From Buxus sempervirens (lineage: Eukaryota; Streptophyta; Magnoliopsida; Buxales; Buxaceae), in contig OX387184.1 in assembly GCA_947561395.2 (NCBI GenBank), positions 21,849,687 to 21,913,686 of the forward strand: a stretch of DNA of 64,000 nt, written 5' to 3'. Under the pieces are notes generated by a model. That model saw nothing but the letters and a program-made list of their open reading frames with translations, was not told where the DNA came from and did not search any database. The translations under genes were made by a program, and so were the position numbers. Below are positions 20,462-31,827 of this stretch, piece after piece (within the stretch, counting starts at the first letter, position 1; the number at the start of each line of letters is the position of its first letter).

Positions 20462-22414
20462 CTTGTGGATTTAAGCCTTTTTGTGTATATTCATGCTTTT
20501 ACTTATTTTTGAATGCTTGCTACTTTGTTTAATTCATTTGTATATATTCTTGTATTTCAAATCAGATTGGGATGCTTTTGAATTTTATATGAATCAATTC
20601 ATGTATGTTTTGCTTGATGTTGCCTAAAGGTTGATTTAGGAAAAGCCTATCTTGAAGCATGATTTGGTTGTATTTGGTGATAACATGCTCTAATTTGAAT
20701 TTTGAATACCATGGTTTGAATATGAGAATTAGAAGCATGAAATCTAGGAGTTCAGAATTTTTGGGGTATTCAAACATGATTCCTATAAAGCATGCTTTTT
20801 TGTGCTTAAAAATTTTTGTTATGCCATGCCTTTGATTTGGGGTATAGGGGGATTCAATTTGAGCATGAAAACCAAGAGCATGAAATCTGGAATTTTAGTG
20901 CACATTGTGGATTTTTTTTAGTATGTTCACCGATATACCATGTCAAGTAGTTGCTAAACTTTTAGGCATTAATTTGGGGTATAAAGGATGCACTTTTGGG
21001 CATGAGAAATCTGAAAATTTTAGTGCATATTTCTGGAGATTTTAAAGCATATTTTACCTCATTGAAACACTTTTGAACTATGCCAAGTAAGTGCTAAAAT
21101 TTTAGGCTTCAATTTGGGGTAAATGGTACACTTTGAGCATGAAAAAGAGCATGAAAATCTGGGATTTTAGGGAATGCTTTTGGGTTTCAAGCATGCTTCC
21201 ATGGTTTAATTGTTGTTTGTACAAATAACATGTTTTGTATACCACTTTTTGGGCATGTAATATTTTTTGTGCATATTTGGTTACTTTGGTGCTTGCTTGC
21301 TTGTATTTAGCTTCATTATTTTGTCATATATGCCTTGGCTTGAAATTGAATGCATGGCTACGAAAAAGAGTGGCAAGGGGCTGGGACGTTGTGAATGTTA
21401 CCACAATTTAAAATTGCACTTGAGCACTTGAAACAATTTGCACAGCCTACCCTTTACCTATTAAGAAGTTGAACCATGAATGTGTGTAGCTTGGCGCACC
21501 GAGGTCGTGACTTCGGAAAGCGAAAGTGAAAACATTTACCTTAGAATTTGAGTCAATGATGTGATGACAATGGGATCTGTGATTCGATTCCGGGCATCAC
21601 TAGACTTGAGTTCTAAGTTGCCAATTAAGCCAAAACCCAAAAACCATACGCTTGAAGGTGGAGAAACACGTTTTCGGCTAAAAGCACACAATTGCGTTTG
21701 GGGAATTGGGTGTAAATGTGGGAAGGCCGTTTGCATGTTTTACAGGCCAAGGTATAATGTGAATACCATATTGAATGAAGGTAATACAAGGTGGCAAGGT
21801 AAAACCATGTTCTTTTCATGAATTTGGGGATTTTGCATATATAATGTCCAAGCCCAATTTGGGGCAAGTTTTGAGGGTCAAATTAAGGTGAACATCAATT
21901 GGGAATGAAAAAAAATCAAATCTGGTGAAAAAATGAGTCAAAAAGGGCCATTTCGGCAATAACCGGCAACTCAGGCCGGTTAATAACAACCCTGTTCATA
22001 TCCGGTATATATTTCCGGATAAAAAGGCATATGCGTGAATCCGGTTATGGTAACCGGATACAATAAGGCATATTATTATCCGGAATGTTATACCGGATAC
22101 GTTCAAAAATGCACAAATTGGCTTTTCAGCCCAAGTTTTCAGAATAAAATGCCTAAAACACTGTGGATCATCCTTAGGCACCCCGAAAAGAACATAAGAA
22201 ATGTTCCCAAAAATACAAAATCAAAAAAAAAAAAACAAAAAAAAAATAAAGAAAAACAAACAAAATAAAATATTATTTCAGGATTTAACCTAAGTTTGAA
22301 AATCAAAGAGGAAACCAAGGTGTCATATTTTTTGACACCAACTCAACTCAAACATGTGTCAATCAAACTCTGGAACTTGAAAATTGAGAAAATTCAGCAA
22401 ATTTGAAGAAGAAA
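20462..22414 (+). other. 5' leader of the Tat element, noncoding
   Basis: Long leader between PBS and tandem repeat. No recognisable protein; AT-rich with repeated phrases such as GAGCATGAAA and TTTAGTGCATA around 20850-21180. It contains a dyad array at 21959-22100. Confidence 0.6.
21959..22100. promoter_or_regulatory. CCGGATA dyad array in the leader
   Basis: Four 25-bp dyads start at 21959, 21998, 22037 and 22076, exactly 39 bp apart. The first uses a variant half-site (TAACCGG-N9-CCGGTTA); the others are ATCCGG-N9-CCGGAT(A). No TATA box is adjacent, so this copy may act at the RNA level or as an internal element. Confidence 0.85.
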
Positions 22415-23440
22415 AAACCTTTGGTTGGTTATTTTTATCAATCAAATCAAAAAAAAAAAAATGAAAACCTTGGTTGGTTATTTTTATCAATCAAATCAAA
22501 AAAGTGGGACACTTGGAAGCCCTAGAATATTCCATGAAAACCTTGGTTGGTTATTTTTATCAATCAAATCAAAAAAGTGGGACACTTGGAAGCCCTAGAA
22601 TATTCCATGAAAACCTTGGTTGGTTATTTTTATCAATCAAATCAAAAAAAATTGGGACACTTGGAAGCCCTAGAATATTCCATGAAAACCTTGGTTGGTT
22701 ATTTTTATCAATCAAATCAAATAAAAAAAAATGAAAACTTTTGGTTGGTTATTTTTATCAATCAAATCAAAACATTTGTGGGATACTTGGATAGAGTAGT
22801 CCAAGACACCTTTGGTTGGTTATTTTTATCAATCAAATCAAAACATTTGTGGGATACTTGGATAGAGTAGTCCAAGACACCTTTGGTTGGTTATTTTTAT
22901 CAATCAAATCAAAACATTTGTGGGATACTTGGATAGAGTAGTCCAAGACACCTTTGGTTGGTTATTTTTATCAATCAAATCAAAACATTTGTGGGATACT
23001 TGGATAGAGTAGTCCAAGACACCTTTGGTTGATTATTTTTATCAATCAAATCAAAACATTTGTGGGATACTTGGATAGAGTAGTCCGAGACACCTTTGGT
23101 TGGTTATTTTTATCAATCAAATCAAAACATTTGTGGGATACTTGGATAGAGTAGTCCAAGACACCTTTGGTTGATTATTTTTATCAATCAAATCAAAACA
23201 TTTGTGGGATACTTGGAAGCCCTAGAATATTCCAAGACACCTTTGGTTGGTTATTTTTATCAATCAAATCAAAACATTTGTGGGATACTTGGATAGAATA
23301 TTCCAAGATACCTTTGGTTGGTTATTTTTATCAATCAAATCAAAAAAAAAAAATGAAAACCTTGGTTGGTTATTTTTATCAATCAAATAAAAAAAAATTG
23401 GGACCCTTGGAAGCCCTAGAATATTCCAACTCAAAACAAA
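22415..23440 (+). repeat. Tandem repeat, 71/73-bp units, about 15 copies
   Basis: Units carry the core TGGTTATTTTTATCAATCAA. A 73-bp form contains GGAAGCCCTAGAATATTCC and a 71-bp form contains GGATAGAGTAGTCC; shorter units are also present. It lies between the leader and gag. Open frames across it are periodic translations of the repeat and are not proposed as genes. Tandem repeats in the untranslated parts of Ogre-type elements are a known feature. Confidence 0.92.
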
Positions 23441-23619
23441 ACAAAAAAAAAAAAAAAAATATCTGGATTGGTGTTCACCTAACCTACTGGTTTACATGTA
23501 TAGGGGTGTGACTCAAGATAAATGGAAGCTAACATGTTCTATTCATTTTTTCCTCAGGTACATTCAACCCAGGTACACTTGCAATCATTGCTCCAGTAAC
23601 TAGATCCAAAGCCAGAACA

Positions 23620-25015
23620 ATGAATACTGAAGAGAACCAAGCCCAAGCTACCGTCCCTGCTCAGGACTTTACTCAACTGTAGGAGCAAGTGGCCGGTCTG
23701 GCCAAAATGCTGGGGGACCTACTGGCGGCTCAGGTCCAACAGGCCCAAGCCCCGAACCAGGCATCTACTTCCCATCAGGCACCACCACCTCAGGCCTACA
23801 TTTCGCCTCCGGTTCAGCCCATGCCTGAGCCCATTTCTGAACCAGTCCCTGAACCCATTCTGATCAGGGAAAATATGGCGGAGTCTGAGAAAGAGCTGGA
23901 GAAAGAAAAGGCCCGAGATGAGATGGAAAAGAAAATGCTGCTGAGGATAGAGAGGATCCAGGCAGAGCTGAAAGAGGTGAAGGGGGGAGGCAGCCATGCA
24001 GGCACCACCTTCGAGGACCTGTGCATGTACCCGGACGTCTGTCTACCGGCTAAGTTCAGGTGCCCAGACTTCGACAAGTTTGATGGCACGGGCTGCCATT
24101 AAGCCATCTGAAACTATACTGCGGGGCCCTGTGCCAGTTTGGCCGGGATGATGGCATACTGATCCAACTCTTCCAGAGGAGTCTGACCGGGTCAGCCCTT
24201 CGGTGGTTCGCTACAGTGGACCATGGAAGGATTAGAAGGTGGAAGGACTTGGCCGATGCTTTCCTGGACCAGTACAAGTTCAACTCTGAGATCGTGCCGG
24301 ACCGGTACGACATGATGAGGATGACCAAGGGGAAGGATGAACCGGTACGGCAGTACGCCAAGAGATGGAGAGAGGCCGCCTCCCAGGTCAGGCCACCTAT
24401 GCAAGAGCCGGAGATGATCTCCACATTTATGGGCACACTGGGGCAGCCCTTTTACAACCATCTGGTGGGTCAGATCACCACCAACTTTGCTGCCTTGGTA
24501 CAGGTGGCGGACCGGATCGAGGAAGGGGTCAGGTCAGGAAGGCTGATAGACTACTCTACTCTGACTGGGCAGTCTGATTCCTCGGCCTCCACGGCCCAGA
24601 AGAAAGGGGCCGGATTCAAAAAGACGGGGGCCCGAAAAGAAGGGGAGGTGAACCTGGTCCAGGCTCCTCCAGCCAAGAAGCCACTGCACGTGAACATCTC
24701 GGCACCCCAACAGGCCCAGCAGTCGTACCAGACCCCGCTGAATGTCAACTTCCCTCCCTCTGTGCCAGCTAACACAAGGAGGACTTTTTCTAAGGAGGAG
24801 CGGGATGCCTGGTTCGCAGCAAGAAAGAACCGGGTTTTTACCCCTCTACCCATATCTCTGTCCCAACTATTGCCAACCCTGCTAAAGGGTGAATACTTGA
24901 CTCTGAAGGAGCCTAACCCGAATGCCACCAGGGGAGAAATTTTGATACATCGGTCACCTGTGACTTCCACATGGGTGCACCAGGGCACTCTACTAATACC
25001 TGCTGGGTATTGAAG
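23620..25015 (+). pseudogene. Tat-lineage gag, broken by one stop and two frameshifts
   Basis: The ATG at 23620 (MNTEENQAQ) opens the frame, but TAG follows at 23680-23682. The frame resumes through a Gln/Pro-rich region and a Glu/Lys coiled coil to CPDFDKFDGTGC (about 24094), where one base shifts the frame. The retrotransposon gag core continues in the new frame (LTGSALRWFATVDHGRI, WKDLADAFLDQYKFN, RQYAKRWREAASQV, MISTFMGTLG) to about 24960. A second shift then leads into the CDFHMGAPGHSTNTC zinc-knuckle-like motif. Gag forms the particle; this copy cannot make it unless rescued in trans. Confidence 0.85.
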
Positions 25016-27301
25016 CATGCAGTCCAGGACCTGTTGGACCAGAAGGCTTTGGTCTTTAACACTGCTGCACCCGCCCCGTCGGGGAATGATATTGGGCAGA
25101 ACCCTCTGCCTTACCATGGGGCAGGCCCATCCAATTCCATCACTGCCATATCCACCACCAGAAGGGCCTTTGACCCATCACAGCTCATAGCACCTGTGGG
25201 GACTACAGTCCAGGTCCGTTTCTTCCAAGAAGAGGAAAAAGAGGAGATCAACATGGTCTCCCAAAAAAATAATCTTGCTGCTGAGGACATAAGCTCCTCC
25301 TTAAACCGGGTCTCTTCTCTGATGGCCCAGATAAATACTGCAAGGCCCCCATTGGTCTTCAATTGCAGTCCACCCAATTATTCCCCATCCAAGCCGTCCA
25401 AGGCTCCACTGGTCATCAATCTTGACCCCACCACTGCTTCCATCACTTCTTCTGTCCCCACCAAATCCAAACTTCAACCCCTGGTTGTAAAGGTGCAGCC
25501 AGCCCAAACTATCCCTAAACCGGCCCATACATCCCGGTCCAAACTCCAGCCATTAGTGGTTAACATCCCTAAACTAGCCTATTCGGAGGCCGCTTTACCA
25601 TGGAATTACAGCGAGGGAATCACGGCTACGGTTCCAGCGGTTAGAAACCTGAACCAGGAGGAGGTGAACCTCATGACGAGGTCGGGGAGATGTGCAGGGG
25701 GTGAAGAGAAAGAAAAAGAGACAGAAGTAGAGAAAAAAGAAAATGAAAAAAGAAAACAAAAAGGAAAAAACAAAGTGGGAGAAGACACCCCCCAGGGTGC
25801 AGAAAATGAGGCAGCCGACCTCATAAAAATAATAAAAAAGAGTGAATTTAATCTTGTGGATCAGCTAAACAAGGTCCCGGCCCAGATTTCAATACTGGGC
25901 CTTTTGCTGAATTCCGAAAAGCACAGGGATGCATTGTTAAGGGTGCTACAGAGTGCACACGTATCCCAAACAATTGATCCGGACCAGCTTAGTAAAATGG
26001 TTGGTCAAATCTTGTCACATAATGTGATAAGTTTCTCAGAGGGTGAGATCAGCCCAGGTGGGTGTTATCATGTGGACCCTTTGCACATCACTGTGCTTTG
26101 TAAGGGCTGCATGGTGGCACGGGTTTTAATTGACAACGGGTCAGCGTTAAACGTTTGCCCGTTAATCACTTTTACCAAGCTGGGGCTGGACCAGTCAAGG
26201 ATAAAACAAAATGGACGGATAGTAAGGGCTTTCGATAGCTCCAAGACCCACTCCCTAGGGGAGATTGAACTGCCGGTCACAATTGGGCCGAATATCTTTA
26301 ACATCACATTTGAGGTGATGGATATACCCGCAGCCTTCAATCTGCTCCTAGGAAGGCCGTGGATACATTCGGCTAGGGCAATACCATCCACGCTCCACCA
26401 AAGGGTGAAATATGTAAGAGGGCAGAGGGTGATAACAGTCCTAGCCAAAAACTTGGTGCCGCCCATTGTGTCACCTGATGTACCCTTAATCAATGTGGAC
26501 TTGACTGTCGACAAGATTGCATTCCACTCATTTCAATTTGAGGCGGTAAATTACATACCTGGGGGGTGTGAGAAAAAGAAAGAAAAGGGGACCACTGCAG
26601 AAAAAACGGTCAAGAAAGTGATGGAGAAATACCACTTTCACCCAGGGAAAGGCCTGGGGATCAATCTGCAGGGGATGGTGGAGCCAATCACGGCTAAGAA
26701 ACTGATCCCCAAGGTAGGGTTGGGCTTCAAGCCCAGAGGCTGGAGAAGAATGAAATATGAAGAAGGGGAGAGCAGAAGCAGAGGAAAACTCCCGCATCTG
26801 AGGGTGAACTTCCCAAAACCCGCTTATATAATCCAAATTTCTCCTCCTATGGACCAATCAAAACCTCCCTACTACAATGTCAACCCATTTCAAAAGCCTT
26901 CTGTTTCGGCCCTACAACCCTATAACTCATCTCCAATACTGGGAGCAGTGGATGGGCCTGGACCACAGCCCGAGCAGCAGTCAGACTATTCTGAAGATGT
27001 TGGGGCATTCTTCGCCATGACTGAGGGCGAAAAGACAGGGGCAGACATGGAACTACCATTCATTGACTGGGCCGCAGTAAAGGTTCCAGACAAGGTCATT
27101 TCTGGATTGGGCCCTGTAGCAGAAAAGGGCAGTACCCACCCGGTGATGATGGCATCGGATGCTGGGCTTGAGGAGCAGGCTTTCCCTATTTCCCCTGCTC
27201 CCCAAAATTTTGTAATGAACAATTGGGAGGAAACTCCCCTTACCTTTGAAGCAGCATCTGTTCGGCAAACTGACGCGGCTTCCAAAAAAAAACTCCAATA
27301 G
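24971..27301 (+). CDS. Tat-lineage gag C-terminus plus aspartic protease (and G-patch-like segment)
   Basis: Long open frame of 776 codons from the HMGAPGHSTNTCWVLKH knuckle-like motif. It then has a Pro-rich linker with repeated KLQPLVV, a Lys/Glu-rich charged patch (about residues 244-270), and an aspartic protease at about residues 365-480 with active site LIDNGSALNVCPL and the later LLGRPWIHSA. Next is a G-patch-like segment (PGKGLGINLQG, about 560-595). It ends at TAG 27299-27301. The pol frame overlaps it at -1. The first Met is not a natural start; the protein would be made as part of a gag-pro polyprotein. Confidence 0.85.
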   Translation: MGAPGHSTNTCWVLKHAVQDLLDQKALVFNTAAPAPSGNDIGQNPLPYHGAGPSNSITAISTTRRAFDPSQLIAPVGTTVQVRFFQEEEKEEINMVSQKNNLAAEDISSSLNRVSSLMAQINTARPPLVFNCSPPNYSPSKPSKAPLVINLDPTTASITSSVPTKSKLQPLVVKVQPAQTIPKPAHTSRSKLQPLVVNIPKLAYSEAALPWNYSEGITATVPAVRNLNQEEVNLMTRSGRCAGGEEKEKETEVEKKENEKRKQKGKNKVGEDTPQGAENEAADLIKIIKKSEFNLVDQLNKVPAQISILGLLLNSEKHRDALLRVLQSAHVSQTIDPDQLSKMVGQILSHNVISFSEGEISPGGCYHVDPLHITVLCKGCMVARVLIDNGSALNVCPLITFTKLGLDQSRIKQNGRIVRAFDSSKTHSLGEIELPVTIGPNIFNITFEVMDIPAAFNLLLGRPWIHSARAIPSTLHQRVKYVRGQRVITVLAKNLVPPIVSPDVPLINVDLTVDKIAFHSFQFEAVNYIPGGCEKKKEKGTTAEKTVKKVMEKYHFHPGKGLGINLQGMVEPITAKKLIPKVGLGFKPRGWRRMKYEEGESRSRGKLPHLRVNFPKPAYIIQISPPMDQSKPPYYNVNPFQKPSVSALQPYNSSPILGAVDGPGPQPEQQSDYSEDVGAFFAMTEGEKTGADMELPFIDWAAVKVPDKVISGLGPVAEKGSTHPVMMASDAGLEEQAFPISPAPQNFVMNNWEETPLTFEAASVRQTDAASKKKLQ

Positions 27302-30300
27302 TGGAATGCCATTTCCCTGAAGGTTCTAATGGGCCTTCGTCTTCAGGGGAATTATGTTTAGAAGGCCCACAAAAAACCCAAAAAGATTTTTCTATTTTTT
27401 CTAGGAAATTTAATTTTTTCAAAAAGGTCCAAACCACTTATGAGCCATATAATCAGACCGAATTGGACCAGGTTGAATATGACTTCGACCTTGAGCTCGA
27501 CTTTGATCTCATGGGGGTCGAAGAAGAGACCGAGGTCGAAGAAGATGACATTCCAAAAGAAATTGAATACCAATTGGAACGTCATGAAAAGGGTGTCCAA
27601 CCTAATATTGAGGAGACCATATCCATAAACCTTGGGACCAAAGATGACCCAAAAATTGTGAAAATCGGGTCATGCTTGTCTGATGTGCAGAAAATGGAAA
27701 TGTCACAATTCTTGGCAGATTACAAAGATGTGTTTGCTTGGTCATATCGGGACATGCCGGGGTTGGACACTGACATGGTGGTGCACAAGTTGCCAATTTT
27801 GCCAGGGGTTAAGCCGATTAAGCAGAAGCTGAGAAGATTGAAGCCTGAATGGACCTTAAAGGTCAAGGACGAGGTGGTCAAACAATTTCAAGCCGGATTT
27901 TTGGCAGTCTCTACGTACCCAGAATGGCTCGCAAACATAGTGCCGGTACCCAAGAAGGACGGGAAAGTCCGAATGTGCGTGGAGTATAGAGACTTAAACA
28001 GGGCAAGCCCAAAGGACGACTTTCCGCTTCCACACATCGACATTCTGGTCGATAATACTGCGGTACATAGCCTGTTTTCCTTCATGGATGGTTTCTCAGG
28101 ATATAATCAGATCAAGATGGCTAAGGAGGATCAAGAGAAAACAGCATTTATCACACCTTGGGGCACATTCCACTATACAGTCATGCCGTTTGGGCTTAAA
28201 AACGCTGGGGCAACATACCAGCGGGCCATGACTGCACTATTTCATGACATGATCCACAAGGAGATGGAGGTCTATGTGGATGATATGATTGCCAAATCAT
28301 GCAAAGAGGAGGACCACTTGATCAATCTGAAGAAAGTGTTTGATCGGCTCAGGAAATACAGTCTACGGCTTAACCCGACTAAGTGTGTCTTTGGGGCTAC
28401 ATCAGGGAAGTTACTGGGGTTTATAGTGAGCCGAAGAGGAATTGAAATTGACCCGGCTAAAGCCAAGGCCATAATTGAAATGCCAGCACCCAGAACTGAG
28501 AAAGAGGTCAGGGGTTTTCTTGGAAGGATTCAATACATAAGCCGGTTCATAGCACAGCTCACTGCTATCTGTGAACCAATTTTCAAACTTTTGAGGAAAG
28601 ATAACCCGACGGTCTGGAATGAGGACTGCCAACAGGCATTTGACACAATAAAGAGGTATTTGCTGAACTCACCTGTGCTAGTGCCACCAACTCCAGGAAG
28701 ACCGCTGATCCTGTACTTGTCAGTGTTGGAAACGTCAATGGGATGTGTCTTGGGGCAGCATGATGAGACTGGTAGAAAAGAAAGGGCAATTTACTATCTG
28801 AGTAAAAAATTCACAGAATATGAAGCCAAATACTCACCATTGGAGAAGACTTGTTGTGCTCTAGTATGGGCCACTCAGAGGCTAAGGCATTATTTCCTTA
28901 GTCACTCCACACTATTGATATCCCGGATGGACCCGCTGAAGTATTTATTTGAGAAACCGGCATTGACTGGCAGAACGGCTAAGTGGCAACTACTACTGTC
29001 CGAGTTTGACCTCACATACATCACCCAGAAGGCGATCAAAGGTCAAGCCATAGCTGATCACCTGGCTGCACATCCTCTGCCAGAATATCAACCCTTGAAA
29101 ACCAACTTCCCAAATGAGGCAATTCTGTACACTGAAGAGGAGGACAGTGAGGGTTCTTGGCAGATGTTCTTTGATGGGGCCGCCAACATGAATGGGAACG
29201 GAATAGGGGCAGTCTTGGTTAAACCAGATGGTTCACACATCCCAATTGCAGTAAAGCTGAGATTCCAGTGCACCAATAACATAGCAGAATATGAGGCATG
29301 CATAATTGGATTGCAAGCAGCCATGGATCAAGGAGTTGAGGAACTTGACGTATACGGGGATTCGAGTCTTATCATCTTCCAAACAACTGGTGAGTGGAAA
29401 ACCAAGGATCACAAATTGATCCCCTATCACCAGTATTTGGAAGAAATAAGCACAAATTTCACTCGAATTTCCTTCAACTATATGCCAAGGGCCAAGAATC
29501 AGTTTGCAGATGCTCTAGCAACCTTGGCTTCAATGGTCAGCATACCAGAAGGGGTAGACATCAGACCACTGGAAATTGAGGTCCGAGATGAACCGGCTTA
29601 CTGTCTCGTTCTAGAGGGAGCGCCAGAAGAAGAAGCACCATGGTTTCAGGATATCAAGAACTTCTTGAATAATCGGAGTTTGCCAGAAAATGCCACTGCT
29701 ACTGAGAAGAGGACAATACAGAGATTGGCTGGTCAATTTCTGCTAAGTGGTGGACATGTGTACAAGAGGTCACATAACGACATTCTGCTAAGATGTGTTG
29801 CCAAGGCTGAATCGGAAAGGCTGATTGAGACTGTACATGGAGGAGTCTGTGGGCCCCATATGAGTGGACACATGCTGGCTAAGAAGATCCTGAGGCTGGG
29901 ATACTACTGGACGACCATGGAGCATGATTGCTGTATACATGTCAGGAGGTGCCATCAATGTCAAATCTATGCAGATAATAAGCATGCACCCCCAGGTGAG
30001 CTGCACAACATGACATCACCCTGGCCCTTCTCTATGTGGGGCATAGATGTTATTGGCATGATCTCCCCTAAGGCATCGAACGGGCACAGATTCATCTTGG
30101 TGGCAATTGATTACTTCACTAAATGGGTGGAAGCAGCATCATATGCAAATATCACAAGCAACCATGTTATTAAATTTTTGAAGCACAATATCATTTGTCG
30201 CTATGGACTGCCAAGTGCCATAGTATCAGACAATGCTTCAAATATTAAGAACAAGGACATGAAGAAAATGTGTGAGCAGTTTCAGATCACCCACCACAAG

Positions 30301-30888
30301 TCAGCTCCGTATAAGCCAAAGATGAATGGGGCAGTAGAAGCAGCCAACAAGAATATAAAGAAAATCATTCAGAAGATGGTAGTAAGTTACAAAGATTGGC
30401 ATGAAATGCTGCCACTTGCTCTGCATGCATACAGAACCTCGATTCGGACCTCAACTGGAGCAACCCCGTATTCCCTAGTCTATGGGATGGAAGCAGTCTT
30501 GCCAGTGGAAGTAGAGATCCCATCACTCCGAGTGCTCATGGAAGCAGAACTAGAAGAAGCCGAATGGGTCCAGTCGAGACATGATCAACTTAACCTGATA
30601 GAAGAAAAGCGATTGAAAGCGCTTTGCCATGGACAGTTGTACCAGAAGAGAATGGCCCGGGCTTACAATAAGAAAGTGAGGCCCAGAACTTTCCAAGAAG
30701 GAAACTTAGTGCTAAAGAAAATCTTACCATTTTTGGAAGATCCTCGTGGTAAGTTCAAGCCCAATTGGGAAGGCCCATATGTCGTCAAGAAAGTCCTGTC
30801 AGGGGGTGCACTCATCTTAGCAGAAATGGATGGGTCAGATTTTCCTGAGCCCATTAACTCTGATGCAGTAAAAAGGTATTTTCCTTGA
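27274..30888 (+). CDS. Tat-lineage pol: RT, RNase H, archaeal-type RNase H, integrase
   Basis: Open in this frame from 27274; counted from the GTG at 27301 it is 1195 residues. RT spans about 170-400, with FMDGFSGYNQ, the FGLKNAG block and catalytic YVDDM (325-329). The first RNase H domain (about 465-590) has lost the usual Asp-rich start (LYLSVLETSMGCVL). A second, archaeal-type RNase H (618-745) keeps FFDGA, AEYEA, YGDS and QFADALA. Integrase follows with an HHCC finger (about 846-887) and the D-D-35-E triad (D915, D977, E1013). No start codon is needed if it is reached by -1 frameshift from gag-pro. It is fully open, unlike gag. Confidence 0.93.
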   Translation, partial: RGFQKKTPIVECHFPEGSNGPSSSGELCLEGPQKTQKDFSIFSRKFNFFKKVQTTYEPYNQTELDQVEYDFDLELDFDLMGVEEETEVEEDDIPKEIEYQLERHEKGVQPNIEETISINLGTKDDPKIVKIGSCLSDVQKMEMSQFLADYKDVFAWSYRDMPGLDTDMVVHKLPILPGVKPIKQKLRRLKPEWTLKVKDEVVKQFQAGFLAVSTYPEWLANIVPVPKKDGKVRMCVEYRDLNRASPKDDFPLPHIDILVDNTAVHSLFSFMDGFSGYNQIKMAKEDQEKTAFITPWGTFHYTVMPFGLKNAGATYQRAMTALFHDMIHKEMEVYVDDMIAKSCKEEDHLINLKKVFDRLRKYSLRLNPTKCVFGATSGKLLGFIVSRRGIEIDPAKAKAIIEMPAPRTEKEVRGFLGRIQYISRFIAQLTAICEPIFKLLRKDNPTVWNEDCQQAFDTIKRYLLNSPVLVPPTPGRPLILYLSVLETSMGCVLGQHDETGRKERAIYYLSKKFTEYEAKYSPLEKTCCALVWATQRLRHYFLSHSTLLISRMDPLKYLFEKPALTGRTAKWQLLLSEFDLTYITQKAIKGQAIADHLAAHPLPEYQPLKTNFPNEAILYTEEEDSEGSWQMFFDGAANMNGNGIGAVLVKPDGSHIPIAVKLRFQCTNNIAEYEACIIGLQAAMDQGVEELDVYGDSSLIIFQTTGEWKTKDHKLIPYHQYLEEISTNFTRISFNYMPRAKNQFADALATLASMVSIPEGVDIRPLEIEVRDEPAYCLVLEGAPEEEAPWFQDIKNFLNNRSLPENATATEKRTIQRLAGQFLLSGGHVYKRSHNDILLRCVAKAESERLIETVHGGVCGPHMSGHMLAKKILRLGYYWTTMEHDCCIHVRRCHQCQIYADNKHAPPGELHNMTSPWPFSMWGIDVIGMISPKASNGHRFILVAIDYFTKWVEAASYANITSNHVIKFLKHNIICRYGLPSAIVSDNASNIKNKDMKKMCEQFQITHHKSAPYKPKMNGAVEAANKNIKKIIQKMVVSYKDWHEMLPLALHAYRTSIRTSTGATPYSLVYGMEAVLPVEVEIPSLRVLMEAELEEAEWVQSRHDQLNLIEEKRLKALCHGQLYQKRMARAYNKKVRPRTFQEGNLVLKKILPFLEDPRGKFKPNWEGPYVVKKVLSGGALILAEMDGSDFPEPINSDAVKRYFP
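27286..27293 (+). promoter_or_regulatory. Candidate -1 ribosomal frameshift site
   Basis: A run of nine A then C (27284-27293) contains A AAA AAC in the gag-pro frame, three codons before its TAG. A -1 slip would move ribosomes straight into the open pol frame. The alternative is that the A-run has simply changed length in this copy. Confidence 0.45.
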
Positions 30889-31827
30889 GTGAATATTTCT
30901 AGGAAATGATCCGAGGCCATTTTTCTTTACTTCCTTCAAAATTTCAATCCCTAGTCTAGCCAAGTTGAGCCGGTTCGTTTCTTTGATCAACCCAAACCGG
31001 ATTTACAGTCAAATTGGGGCCAAATCAATTGGGGCAAAAGTGAGGAAAGAAAAAGAAAAAGAGAGGAAAAGCAATGGAAATGGCAAATGAAAGCCAAGTG
31101 TGAAAAAAAATGCAAAAAATGCAATTTGGGGGAAAAGGGTTAAATTTATCATGACTGTAAATCCGGTTGACCTATTTCCACACTTGAAAATTTTTTGGGA
31201 CTTTAATACCCTTTCTTTCATAAACTAAGCCTAGCCTTTATTTCGTCCTATTTTTAAGCCCTCGGTGATCTTAGCTTGTTCATTCAAATATCAGAGTAAG
31301 ATGGGTGATGACGGAATTCAGAAGCCGGCCCTAGTGAAAACCGTAACTGGCGCTAGGGGCAATATTGGCAAAAAGAAAAAAAGAAAAAAAATAAGAAAAA
31401 TGAAAGAAAATCAGAGGTTGAGTTGATCATGGGGATTTGAGCTTCAAGCAAAATCGGCATGAGCAGAATGGGGCAGTTTTGGCCGTTGGGGATGACTCTA
31501 AAGGTCCTAAGATAGACGGTTCTGATCCCTCAGTATTTTCTGGACTACCTTTTTCATTATTTAACCTGGTTCTAATTCCTTTGATTATAGGTGATTAAGT
31601 GCATGGATCAAATTTCAAAAAAATAAAAAAAAACATAAAAAAGGAAAAAATTATACTTTGGCCAGTGATGAGAAATCAAATACTTTTCATAAAACCTTTG
31701 TTTTTACAAGCATCTGAGCATTCTGAGGCCAATAATATAAAAACTTTATTTTGAATTAAATCCTTTGTATTTCCACTATTGGAGTTCAATTTTGTACAAA
31801 GGTATGAAAAATGTGCAGGAAATAAAG
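30889..31827. other. Noncoding spacer between pol and the antisense gene
   Basis: No recognisable protein on either strand. It contains A-rich runs near 31370 and 31620 and would hold the 3' ends of the two convergent genes. Confidence 0.5.

Noticed and set aside
22474..23511. Open frames with repeating YFYQSNQ-type peptides
   Set aside because: They are translations of the 71/73-bp tandem repeat in different frames, and the repeats vary in length in ways that break any frame.
24551..25117. 188-codon minus-strand open frame opposite gag
   Set aside because: Shadow of the gag-protease coding strand; no recognisable domain and no splice or promoter signals.
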